In this document: positions 25,644-32,686 of the stretch, in pieces
Layout of the letters: every line of letters starts with the position of its first letter
Position numbering within the stretch: the stretch's first letter is position 1
NCBI GenBank assembly: GCA_033761815.1
Contig: JANRMF010000009.1
Span: 1-32,686 of the forward strand
Origin: JANRKH01 sp033761815
Lineage (GTDB): Bacteria; Pseudomonadota; Alphaproteobacteria; Rickettsiales; Rickettsiaceae
Reading direction: 5' to 3'
Length of the DNA stretch: 32,686 nucleotides
The notes under the pieces: generated by a model
The model's input: only the letters and a program-made list of their open reading frames with translations
Database searches by the model: none
What the model was told of the DNA's origin: nothing
Program-made: the position numbers and the translations under genes

Positions 25644-26840
25644 ATGTCCTTTATTGTTTTGAAATTTGGAGGCACTTCAGCAGGAAATGTAGAACGCATA
25701 AAGGAGATCGCAAAAATAGTTTCGGAAATCAAAAATAAGGGTCATGATGTAATTATTGTAGTATCTGCAATGTCAGGTACGACAAATAAAATTTTGAGCT
25801 TATGCATGGATATAAGTGCTAATAATAGCGCAAAGAAATCCCTGGAAATTGACCACGCTCTTTCAACGGGGGAGACCCTATCCGCAAGCTTGCTTGCCCT
25901 TGCCTTAATAGAAAGAGGGATTGATGCCAAATCTATGCAGGGGTGGCAAGCTGGCATAAAATCCAACTCTAATTACAATAATGCATTAGTTGAAGAATTT
26001 GATCCGCATATCTTAATATCTATTGTTAAAAAAGGAATTACACCAATTGTGGCTGGTTTTCAAGCTATTGATCAATTTGGGTCGATTACAACAATAGGTA
26101 GAGGTGGTTCTGATACAACAGCTGCAATAATTGCAGCAGGAGTGCGGGCTGATAGCTGCGATATTTACACAGATGTGCAAGGTTTTTACACAACTGATCC
26201 AAGGCTTGTTAAAGAAGCAAGACAAATCCAGCTTTTATCTTTTGAAGAGGCCATTGAGCTTGCAGGAACAGGTGCAAAAATTCTCCATCCAAGGGCCGTA
26301 GAAATTTGCATGAGATATAATATCATCCTCAGAGTTTTTTCAACATTTAATAAAAAATTAGGAACAGAAATCATGACAAAAGTTAATGAGACAAGGAAAA
26401 TAACCGGAATTTCATATCAAAAAAACTTAGCGCGCGTAAAGATGGAAAATTCAAAAATCTCTCTTATAAATTTAACCCAAGAAATGATTAAAGATGGCAT
26501 TAATATTAATCATATTTTATACTGTGGAAAGGATTCGTTTGAATTTATCTTAAATAGGGAATTTCTCGTGAAGATGGAAAATTTATTCCGCAATATTTTC
26601 AATGAGCAAATTGGGGGAGAAGTTCAGATTGAAAAGCAAGTTGCAAGTGTGACTATACTCGGAGCTGGGATAAGCCATGATGTGAATATATTGCATAAAA
26701 CCCTAAGCTTATTCGAGCAAAATAACATACAAATACTTGGATTGCTGAATTCCGAAATTAAGCTGACATTTTTCATTTCTGAAGATGCGGCTGAAAAGAT
26801 TGTGAAATTACTACATTATGAGCTCATAGAAAATGCCTAA
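25644..26840 (+). CDS. lysC: aspartate kinase
   Basis: Phosphorylates aspartate, the first step towards diaminopimelate, lysine, threonine and methionine. The start at 25644 is preferred: GAGG (25633-25636) lies seven bases before this ATG and the protein then begins MSFIVLKFGGTSAG as in the family; a GTG at 25626 would add six residues with no better ribosome site. The 398 residues carry the catalytic KFGGTS (7-12), GRGGSDTTA and YTDVQGFYTTDPR motifs and a C-terminal ACT-type regulatory region, so feedback control by an amino acid is likely. Monofunctional, with no homoserine dehydrogenase fused. It overlaps the next gene by 8 nt. Confidence 0.95.
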   Translation: MSFIVLKFGGTSAGNVERIKEIAKIVSEIKNKGHDVIIVVSAMSGTTNKILSLCMDISANNSAKKSLEIDHALSTGETLSASLLALALIERGIDAKSMQGWQAGIKSNSNYNNALVEEFDPHILISIVKKGITPIVAGFQAIDQFGSITTIGRGGSDTTAAIIAAGVRADSCDIYTDVQGFYTTDPRLVKEARQIQLLSFEEAIELAGTGAKILHPRAVEICMRYNIILRVFSTFNKKLGTEIMTKVNETRKITGISYQKNLARVKMENSKISLINLTQEMIKDGININHILYCGKDSFEFILNREFLVKMENLFRNIFNEQIGGEVQIEKQVASVTILGAGISHDVNILHKTLSLFEQNNIQILGLLNSEIKLTFFISEDAAEKIVKLLHYELIENA

Positions 26841-27699
26841 AAAAATTGCCATAATACTCCTTGCTCTCTTTATTACCTCATGTGCAGGATATGATAATAC
26901 CAAAAAATTATATGCAAATATCAGAAAAGAAATGAAGCAGTTACATGGAATTGCCGATGGAGAGATTGTTGCGAAATTTGATCTAGGGGGGATCGAGAAA
27001 AATAATGACCAAAAATTATTTGCAAACTATTATGCAAATGCAATTGGTACTTCGCATGGTAATAATAAATTCCTGAGGGAATTTGCGGCCAAGTATAGGC
27101 ATAAGGATTTTTTGGAGGAGATAGCCAGAAAGAAGCATAAAAATTTGAGCTCCCTTCTTCTGATTATAGACGAAAAATATAAAGCGCTAAGCCCTAGCAT
27201 CGCAAAAAAATTGCAAATTTACAAAAAAAACAAAAATCCCTACCATCAAAAAAATGGAAATTTCCTTGCAAGGCTAACTAACTTGCATAATAAAACAAAG
27301 ACCATGCCAATTTTCAGTCCTATTGCATGCCCAAGAGTAACTAGCAATTTTGGCGCAAGGTTCCACCCGCATAGCAAAAAAAAGACTCACCATTCAGGGC
27401 TTGATTTATGCGGAATCCCCAGCTGCCCAATATTTTCAGCAGGAGACGGCACAATAGAAGAAATCTCACGAGGCAAGGGCTATGGCAACAACATCATCAT
27501 AAGGCATACAGAAAAAATATCATCACGATATGCACATCTAAGTAAAATTCTAGTAAAGCAAGGAGATAGGGTCTTACTTGGCCAAAAAATCGGCCTGCAG
27601 GGATGCTCCGGAACTTCGACGGGTCAGCATCTCCATTTCGAAGTTATTGTAAATAATAAACCAGTAAATCCGAAAGATTTCATCGGCGGAGAAGTATGA
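26833..27699 (+). CDS. M23 (LytM-type) peptidase lipoprotein
   Basis: A 288-residue envelope protein. Residues 1-16 are a lipoprotein signal ending in lipobox ITSC with Cys17 as the lipidated residue. About 18-155 is helical and Lys-rich, perhaps a spacer. The C-terminal M23 domain (about 163-285) keeps the zinc ligands His187 and Asp191 (HSGLD) and His268 (HLHFE), plus the catalytic-type His235 in RYAHLS, so it looks like an active endopeptidase cleaving peptidoglycan cross-links and not a degenerate activator. It overlaps lysC by 8 nt and uvrC by 4 nt (ATGA), so all three are translated from one message. A cell-wall enzyme beside the first enzyme of diaminopimelate synthesis suggests the organism still builds some peptidoglycan. 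Confidence 0.88.
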   Translation: MPKKIAIILLALFITSCAGYDNTKKLYANIRKEMKQLHGIADGEIVAKFDLGGIEKNNDQKLFANYYANAIGTSHGNNKFLREFAAKYRHKDFLEEIARKKHKNLSSLLLIIDEKYKALSPSIAKKLQIYKKNKNPYHQKNGNFLARLTNLHNKTKTMPIFSPIACPRVTSNFGARFHPHSKKKTHHSGLDLCGIPSCPIFSAGDGTIEEISRGKGYGNNIIIRHTEKISSRYAHLSKILVKQGDRVLLGQKIGLQGCSGTSTGQHLHFEVIVNNKPVNPKDFIGGEV

Positions 27700-29519
27700 T
27701 AGGGGCAGATCTATTAAAAGAATTTTGCGCAAATCTACCAGAAAAGCCTGGTATATACAAAATGATAGGGGAAAATGATGAGATTTTATATATCGGCAAA
27801 GCAAAAAATCTAAAAAAAAGAGTAATATATTACACAAAGCCAGCAGACCTCCCAAATAGGCTTGCTAGAATGGTTTTCCTTGTAAGAAAAACGGATTATA
27901 TAATCACAAACACAGAGGCGGAGGCTTTTTTACTTGAGGCAAGCCAAATCAAAATTCACATGCCAAGGTTTAATATATTACTTAAAGACGACAAGACTTT
28001 CCCGTTTATAAAAATCAATTTTTCTCACCAGTTCCCTCAGATCATCAAATATAGAGGCAAAAAAAACAACGGAGAAAAATATTTCGGGCCATTTGCAAGC
28101 GTTCCAGATGTTGATAGAACCATCAATGTAATAAAGAAAATATTCAAAATCAGAGGCTGCTCTGATTCTTATTTCCAAAATCGCACAAGACCCTGTCTTC
28201 AATATCAAATAAAAAGATGCTCAGCTCCTTGCGCGGGCAAAATTTCAGAGGAAGATTACAAATCATCCATAGAAGATACTGTGAAATTTTTGAAAGGGCA
28301 AAGCGCTTCCTTGCAAAAATCACTCTCGGAAAAAATGAACCAATATTCCGAAAATCTAGAATTTGAAAAAGCGGCGGAAATCAGGGATAGCCTTAAAGCC
28401 CTAAGCTATATCCAGGTTCATTCATCAGAGCATGATGATATAGAAGATGCAGATGTTATAGCAGTTATCTCAGAAAACGATATTTACTGTATTCAGGTTT
28501 TCTTCTTCAGGGCAACGCAAAATTTTGGCTCTAATATATATTTCCCAAGACATGCAGAAGGGGCAAGTCCCGAGGAGGTATTTTCCGGTTTTGTCGGGCA
28601 ATTTTACCAGTCAAAGGCGCCTGCAAAAAAAATTATCAGTAATGTTGATATAGAGTCAAAAGAGTCAGTGGAGGAGGCCCTATATAAACTTCACTCCATT
28701 AAAACTAAATTTGCAAAAACCAAAACTGATTCGATGAGAAAAATGCTAGATCACGCAATTATTAATGCAAAAGAATCATTAAGGCGGGAGATTACATCCA
28801 GATCAAAAAATAACGAAACCCTATCGAAGGTTGCAGAAATTTTTGACTTAGAGGAAATTCCCACAAGAATTGAAGTATATGATAATAGCCATATTATGGG
28901 GAAATTTGCGGTTGGAGCTATGATTGTTGCTGGGCTGGATGGTTTTATGAAGAATGAATATAGAAAATATACAATTGAGACAAATTTAAGCCTTAGCGGC
29001 GGCGATGATTATGGTATGATGAGAGAAGTGCTTACAAGAAGAATTAAAAGATTCGAAAAAGAGCCAGAAAAAATCCCATCTTTAATCATATTAGATGGAG
29101 GCAAGGCCCATTTAAACGTTGCTTTAAAGCTATTTGAAGAACTTGGGGTGAATGTGCCTTTAGTTTCAATGTCAAAGGGAGAGAAAAGAAATGCAGGGTT
29201 TGAAACATTTCATATGAAGGATAGGCAGCCATTTACCCTGGATAATAACCTAAGTGAGATGAAATATTTGCAAATTTTAAGAGACGAGGTGCATAATTAT
29301 GCAATAACATCTCATAGAAGAAAAAGAACAAAGGCTATATATCAGTCTCAGGTTGATGATATACCTGGAATTGGCGCAACACGAAAAAAATCATTGCTAA
29401 ATTATTTCGGCTCTTATGATGCAATTAAGACCGCATCTGAAAAGGATCTGCAAAAAGCAGGAGGAATTTCGCTGAAAATAGCCCAAAAAATTCGGGCTTA
29501 TTTCCACCCTGGCGAGTGA
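27696..29519 (+). CDS. uvrC: excinuclease ABC subunit C
   Basis: Makes the two incisions of nucleotide excision repair with UvrA and UvrB. The 607 residues have an N-terminal GIY-YIG nuclease (GIY 19-21, YIG 32-34, basic KNLKKRV after it), a UVR motif that binds UvrB (LEFEKAAEIRDSLKAL), an RNase H-like second nuclease with DNSH (Asp396), and a C-terminal helix-hairpin-helix pair (IPGIGATRKKSLL, then GGISLKIAQKI). All catalytic parts are present. It is the third gene of the overlapping lysC-peptidase-uvrC set. Confidence 0.97.
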   Translation: MIGADLLKEFCANLPEKPGIYKMIGENDEILYIGKAKNLKKRVIYYTKPADLPNRLARMVFLVRKTDYIITNTEAEAFLLEASQIKIHMPRFNILLKDDKTFPFIKINFSHQFPQIIKYRGKKNNGEKYFGPFASVPDVDRTINVIKKIFKIRGCSDSYFQNRTRPCLQYQIKRCSAPCAGKISEEDYKSSIEDTVKFLKGQSASLQKSLSEKMNQYSENLEFEKAAEIRDSLKALSYIQVHSSEHDDIEDADVIAVISENDIYCIQVFFFRATQNFGSNIYFPRHAEGASPEEVFSGFVGQFYQSKAPAKKIISNVDIESKESVEEALYKLHSIKTKFAKTKTDSMRKMLDHAIINAKESLRREITSRSKNNETLSKVAEIFDLEEIPTRIEVYDNSHIMGKFAVGAMIVAGLDGFMKNEYRKYTIETNLSLSGGDDYGMMREVLTRRIKRFEKEPEKIPSLIILDGGKAHLNVALKLFEELGVNVPLVSMSKGEKRNAGFETFHMKDRQPFTLDNNLSEMKYLQILRDEVHNYAITSHRRKRTKAIYQSQVDDIPGIGATRKKSLLNYFGSYDAIKTASEKDLQKAGGISLKIAQKIRAYFHPGE

Positions 29520-29526
29520 TTATCTG

Positions 29527-29549
29527 TCAGACTTACTGAAATTTTTTTT
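29527..29549 (+). terminator. possible weak terminator after uvrC
   Basis: A short stem TCAG/CTGA (29527-29530 and 29536-29539) is followed by AA and a run of eight T. The stem has only 4 bp, so any termination would be weak. Two further T-runs follow within 40 nt. Confidence 0.3.
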
Positions 29550-29603
29550 GCTCTATCTACCAGAATTTTTTTCGTGAATTTTTTACCTGATTAATAACTC
29601 TTA

Positions 29604-29632
29604 TTGACATTGGTAGTTAAATATTATATATA
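29604..29632 (+). promoter_or_regulatory. promoter of the ADP/ATP translocase gene
   Basis: TTGACA (29604-29609, exact) and TATATA (29627-29632, 4 of 6) are spaced 17 nt, placing the start near 29639, about 18 nt before the proposed TTG start codon. Confidence 0.6.
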
Positions 29633-29656
29633 GATATTTTAGATAAAGCAGTTTGT

Positions 29657-31165
29657 TTGGCTATCCTCTTGCTCCAAAATATTTTTCAAAAATTTGCACA
29701 TTTTGTTTGGCCTATCGAGCGAAAAGAACTTAGTTTTTTTGCGCCTATGGCTCTTATTATGACTTGTGCTTTATATAATTTCGCATCACTCAGGGCTATT
29801 AAGGATAGTCTTATTGTTTCTAATATTGGAGCTGAAAGCATCAGCTTTCTCAAGCTCTGGCTTGTTTTGCCTAGTGCAATTGTTTTTACATTATTATATC
29901 TGAACCTTAGTAACAATTTCAGGATGGACAGGGTTTTTTATATAATTACCGGCGGATTTCTGATATTTTTTTCCTTTTTTTGCTTTTTTTTACTACCAGG
30001 AAAGGCGTATTTTCATCCAAACCCAGAAACAATAGAGAATCTTGCAACTTTATACCCAAATTTTAAGTGGTTTTTTAAAATTGCGGGCCATTGGACTTTT
30101 GCGATAATGTATATTTTTTCTGAGCTTTGGAGCGTTGTTATAATAAATCTAATGTTCTGGCAATTTGCTAACCATGTTGTTGATGAGAAAAAGGCCCAGA
30201 GGTTTTATCCGTTATTTGGGCTAGTAGGGAATTTTGGCCTTATTATTGCGGGAAATGCTATGATTTATTTCGCTTCTGTAAAACACGTTCCCAGCTTTTT
30301 CTTTTTTGATTCAGTTGATGAAGATGCAATTGTGCCGGATGTTGGTCTTCGTCTTTCTATTATCTCCGTTATTTTCTCTGGAATGGTGATGATGCTATTA
30401 ATGCTCTTTTTAAACAAGACGGTGATTAAAAAAACTGCTGATTTTAAGAAAAATGTGACTTCCACCAAGACAAAACTTTCCCTAAGAGAGAGCATCAGCC
30501 TTATTATCAGCTCTAGATATGTTGGATATATTACTGCTATAATAATTTGTTACGGTCTTGCTATTAATGTTTTAGAGGGGCCTTGGAAGGCTAAGATCAA
30601 AGAATTATATCCTTCCCAAGAGGAATATATGGCTTTTATGGGTCATTTTAATATATGGATGGGAATATCTTGCGTAGCTTTCATGCTCATTGGAAGCAAT
30701 ATACTTAGGATATTTAGCTGGAGATTTTCTGCTCTTTTTACCCCTCTTGTCATAGGGGTGACCGGGGTGATGTTTTTTGCCTTTGTTATTATTGCAAGAT
30801 TTTGGGGTGTAGGTGAAATATACTGGATTAATCCTCTTGCAGCTGCTGTTATTGTTGGGGCTGTGCAGAATATTTTAAGCAAATCGACAAAATATTCTTT
30901 ATTTGATTCAACAAAAGAAATGGCTTATATACCGCTCTCAGTAGAGCTAAAAACCAAAGGAAAAGCAGCGGCAGAAGTGGTGGGTGCGAAATTTGGTAAA
31001 TCACTAGGCGCAATTATTCAGTCCTCTATGTTCACTTTTTTACCTAATTCAGATTTTAGCGATCTTACCCCTATACTTTTATCGATTTTTTTGGTAGTGA
31101 TTATCTTCTGGATTTTCAACGTACTACTTTTATCTACTTCATATGAGAAAATTTCTAATAAATAA
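29657..31165 (+). CDS. tlc: ADP,ATP carrier protein (nucleotide translocase, Tlc family)
   Basis: An inner-membrane antiporter with about 12 helices that exchanges host ATP for bacterial ADP, a hallmark of energy parasites. The 502-residue length matches Rickettsia Tlc, and long stretches follow the family: FVWPIE near the N-terminus, SLRAIKDSL, GAESISFLK, SELWS, FWQFAN, VLEGPWKAK, SKSTKYSLFDSTK and the late KGKAAAEVVG. The family's key charged positions (Lys in the first helix, Glu in SELW, Glu/Lys in EGPWK) are present. The start is TTG at 29657, the first standard start after an in-frame stop at 29618; no ribosome site is obvious, and the first in-frame ATG is about 30 codons downstream, beyond conserved residues. 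Substrate could be another nucleotide, since paralogues vary. Confidence 0.93.
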   Translation: MAILLLQNIFQKFAHFVWPIERKELSFFAPMALIMTCALYNFASLRAIKDSLIVSNIGAESISFLKLWLVLPSAIVFTLLYLNLSNNFRMDRVFYIITGGFLIFFSFFCFFLLPGKAYFHPNPETIENLATLYPNFKWFFKIAGHWTFAIMYIFSELWSVVIINLMFWQFANHVVDEKKAQRFYPLFGLVGNFGLIIAGNAMIYFASVKHVPSFFFFDSVDEDAIVPDVGLRLSIISVIFSGMVMMLLMLFLNKTVIKKTADFKKNVTSTKTKLSLRESISLIISSRYVGYITAIIICYGLAINVLEGPWKAKIKELYPSQEEYMAFMGHFNIWMGISCVAFMLIGSNILRIFSWRFSALFTPLVIGVTGVMFFAFVIIARFWGVGEIYWINPLAAAVIVGAVQNILSKSTKYSLFDSTKEMAYIPLSVELKTKGKAAAEVVGAKFGKSLGAIIQSSMFTFLPNSDFSDLTPILLSIFLVVIIFWIFNVLLLSTSYEKISNK

Positions 31166-32686
31166 GCGATTTTTGAAAAATAGTCTTTTTCTAAAATCTG
31201 TACTTGTAACTATTATAATTTGCACATTATTCTATTTCGCATCGCTATATACTATTCATTTATTCTGGACCGCGATAAAAAAAGAGATAGTAATTAATGA
31301 TAATCAAATCAAAATAGGCCATGGGGATATCATAACTTTCCAAAATGTTTACTATGAAGTTTCTACATCTCATATCGGCCTTCGTCTTGACGGGCTTAAT
31401 CAGAAAAACTCTAAAGTTGAAATAAAATATAATAATCCAGTTTTTCTTAGGTTTAACCCTTGGAACTTTAATATTCAATTCACTTATTATGGCGGCGGTG
31501 AAATTTTCGCTAATAATAAAAAATATAATTTTGAGGCAGATGTAGAGTACGAGGCTATCACAAGGCTTGACGTTGTGATTTTGAAAAAAATATCAAAAAA
31601 ACCATATAACATAATCCACTATATAAAAGCTGCGAACGCTAATTTTAATAAGGTTTTGGTTAATAGCGGAGAGCAAGTCATACTCACAATAGAAGATACA
31701 CAGTTCTCAATGATTCCAAGAAAATTACCCGAATATCTCTCTTTTAACGCACTTGAAAATAATTTACCCAGTTCGTTCATTTTAAATACAAAAATCAATG
31801 CTAATAATCATGGATCGCAGGATAAATTACCCCCTACTTTTTTCTCTCCATTTAACTACCCAGCAAAAATTAGCGGGGAATTTGCGCTGGATGTTGACTC
31901 TGATTTACCAAAGCTTACAACTAAGGAAATATTTAAAAATTCAAAAATAGATTTTATAAGTAATAATTGCCGCTCCGATTTGGCAGATTTTAGCTGTCAT
32001 ATAAAGCATGAAAATAGCCAAGACAAAAATAGTGCGATTATAGATTTAAACTTCGTGCCACATGTTAATTTTGGAAAAAAATCGGCAGCTCTTTTGTTAA
32101 AAAATAAGATGCTTAGGTCGCTCCTGGCTTTATTCGGTGAAAGAGAGATTATTTCTGCTATCAAGGAAAAAACCCCACAATTTGTTTCGGATTCTAAATA
32201 CAGGCTCAAGTGCGATTTAAAATACCACATCAGCAATAATAATATAGAGGCGAATATTCTAGAGTTTGCAGCTTACACTCAAAATAGTGCGGGAGTTGGG
32301 CTTAAGGGCAAAATTTCAGTGAATAATTTCCACACCGATGGAAAAATTGACGCTATTATTTTCAGGACTAGAGAAATGGTTTCTTATTGGAATGATTATT
32401 ACTTCAAAATTTTCACAGAAATGGGCAATAAAGCTCAGGCGGATGCTGAAATTATATCATTTTATAATGATCTTTTTTACTCATATGCAATGTCTATTTC
32501 AGAATATCCGAAATCTACCTCAAAAGATTTGATGGTAAAAATATCAGTTGATAAGAATTTTATCAATATCTCGGGGAATAATTTCAATAGTCTGAAGGAA
32601 AAATATTTCGCCCAAAAAACACTTATGCTAATAGATATAGTAAGACAAAGGAATGGCTCACTTGATTTTCTGAAAAAAATTGCACC
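31143..32686 (+). CDS. N-terminally membrane-anchored protein of unknown function, cut by window edge
   Basis: A frame open from ATG 31143 to the last base (514 codons plus 2 nt, no stop), so the 3' end is missing. Residues about 13-44 form one hydrophobic, probably membrane-spanning segment after a basic start (MRKFLINKRFLKN), followed by a long polar, Asn/Lys-rich and beta-strand-like region that would lie in the periplasm. I do not recognise the family; AsmA-like or DUF2125-like periplasmic proteins have a similar plan, but I see no specific motif. The ATG overlaps the end of tlc by 23 nt without a ribosome site; a TTG at 31173 is an alternative. It probably shares the tlc transcript. Uninterrupted length and normal codon use support a real gene. 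Confidence 0.75.
   Translation, partial: MRKFLINKRFLKNSLFLKSVLVTIIICTLFYFASLYTIHLFWTAIKKEIVINDNQIKIGHGDIITFQNVYYEVSTSHIGLRLDGLNQKNSKVEIKYNNPVFLRFNPWNFNIQFTYYGGGEIFANNKKYNFEADVEYEAITRLDVVILKKISKKPYNIIHYIKAANANFNKVLVNSGEQVILTIEDTQFSMIPRKLPEYLSFNALENNLPSSFILNTKINANNHGSQDKLPPTFFSPFNYPAKISGEFALDVDSDLPKLTTKEIFKNSKIDFISNNCRSDLADFSCHIKHENSQDKNSAIIDLNFVPHVNFGKKSAALLLKNKMLRSLLALFGEREIISAIKEKTPQFVSDSKYRLKCDLKYHISNNNIEANILEFAAYTQNSAGVGLKGKISVNNFHTDGKIDAIIFRTREMVSYWNDYYFKIFTEMGNKAQADAEIISFYNDLFYSYAMSISEYPKSTSKDLMVKISVDKNFINISGNNFNSLKEKYFAQKTLMLIDIVRQRNGSLDFLKKIA

Overview
The window looks like chromosomal DNA of an obligate intracellular alphaproteobacterium, most probably a member of the Rickettsiales. 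The evidence is an AT-rich base composition, a rickettsial-type ADP/ATP translocase (Tlc), a very large ankyrin-repeat protein, a Sca-like autotransporter, an sdhE-mfd pair and alphaproteobacterial-looking housekeeping genes packed with short or overlapping junctions. I cannot assign a family or species from sequence alone. No tRNA, rRNA, CRISPR array, transposase or phage gene was seen.

Left part (1-8.8 kb), the accessory, probably host-facing part. A giant protein (at least 2253 residues) has three ankyrin repeats, long coiled-coil stretches, two polyproline tracts, a Gly/Pro-rich linker and two C-terminal hydrophobic segments. It converges with a 607-residue autotransporter that has a signal peptide, a short unrecognised passenger and an outer-membrane beta-barrel. 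The autotransporter has a near-consensus sigma70 promoter.

Central metabolism (8.8-14.5 kb). A divergent ribose-phosphate pyrophosphokinase (prs, minus strand) faces away from a complete pyruvate dehydrogenase operon: E1 alpha, E1 beta, E2 and E3 (pdhA-pdhB-pdhC-lpd). The two transcripts appear to start from back-to-back promoters whose -35 elements overlap, and a perfect 14-bp palindrome covers the pdh -10 region. A 378-bp gap after lpd holds direct and inverted repeats but no convincing gene.

Replication and repair block (14.8-24.7 kb). On the minus strand are an AEC-family transporter coupled to obgE, and a rhodanese-dnaA-dnaN-recF operon with junctions of -4, 4 and 1 nt. On the plus strand, diverging from the rhodanese gene, are sdhE (flavinylation of succinate dehydrogenase) and mfd (transcription-coupled repair).

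Right part (24.8-32.7 kb). ubiG (minus) diverges from an overlapping plus-strand trio: lysC, an M23 peptidase lipoprotein and uvrC. Then comes tlc with its own promoter. An open frame for a membrane-anchored protein of unknown function starts inside the 3' end of tlc and runs off the window.

Together the genes suggest a cell that still makes acetyl-CoA, PRPP, quinone and aspartyl phosphate (for lysine or diaminopimelate) but imports host ATP. Most of the window is ordinary housekeeping. The least explained parts are the giant protein, the short autotransporter passenger, the rhodanese at the head of the dnaA operon, the truncated membrane-anchored protein and several structured intergenic regions.
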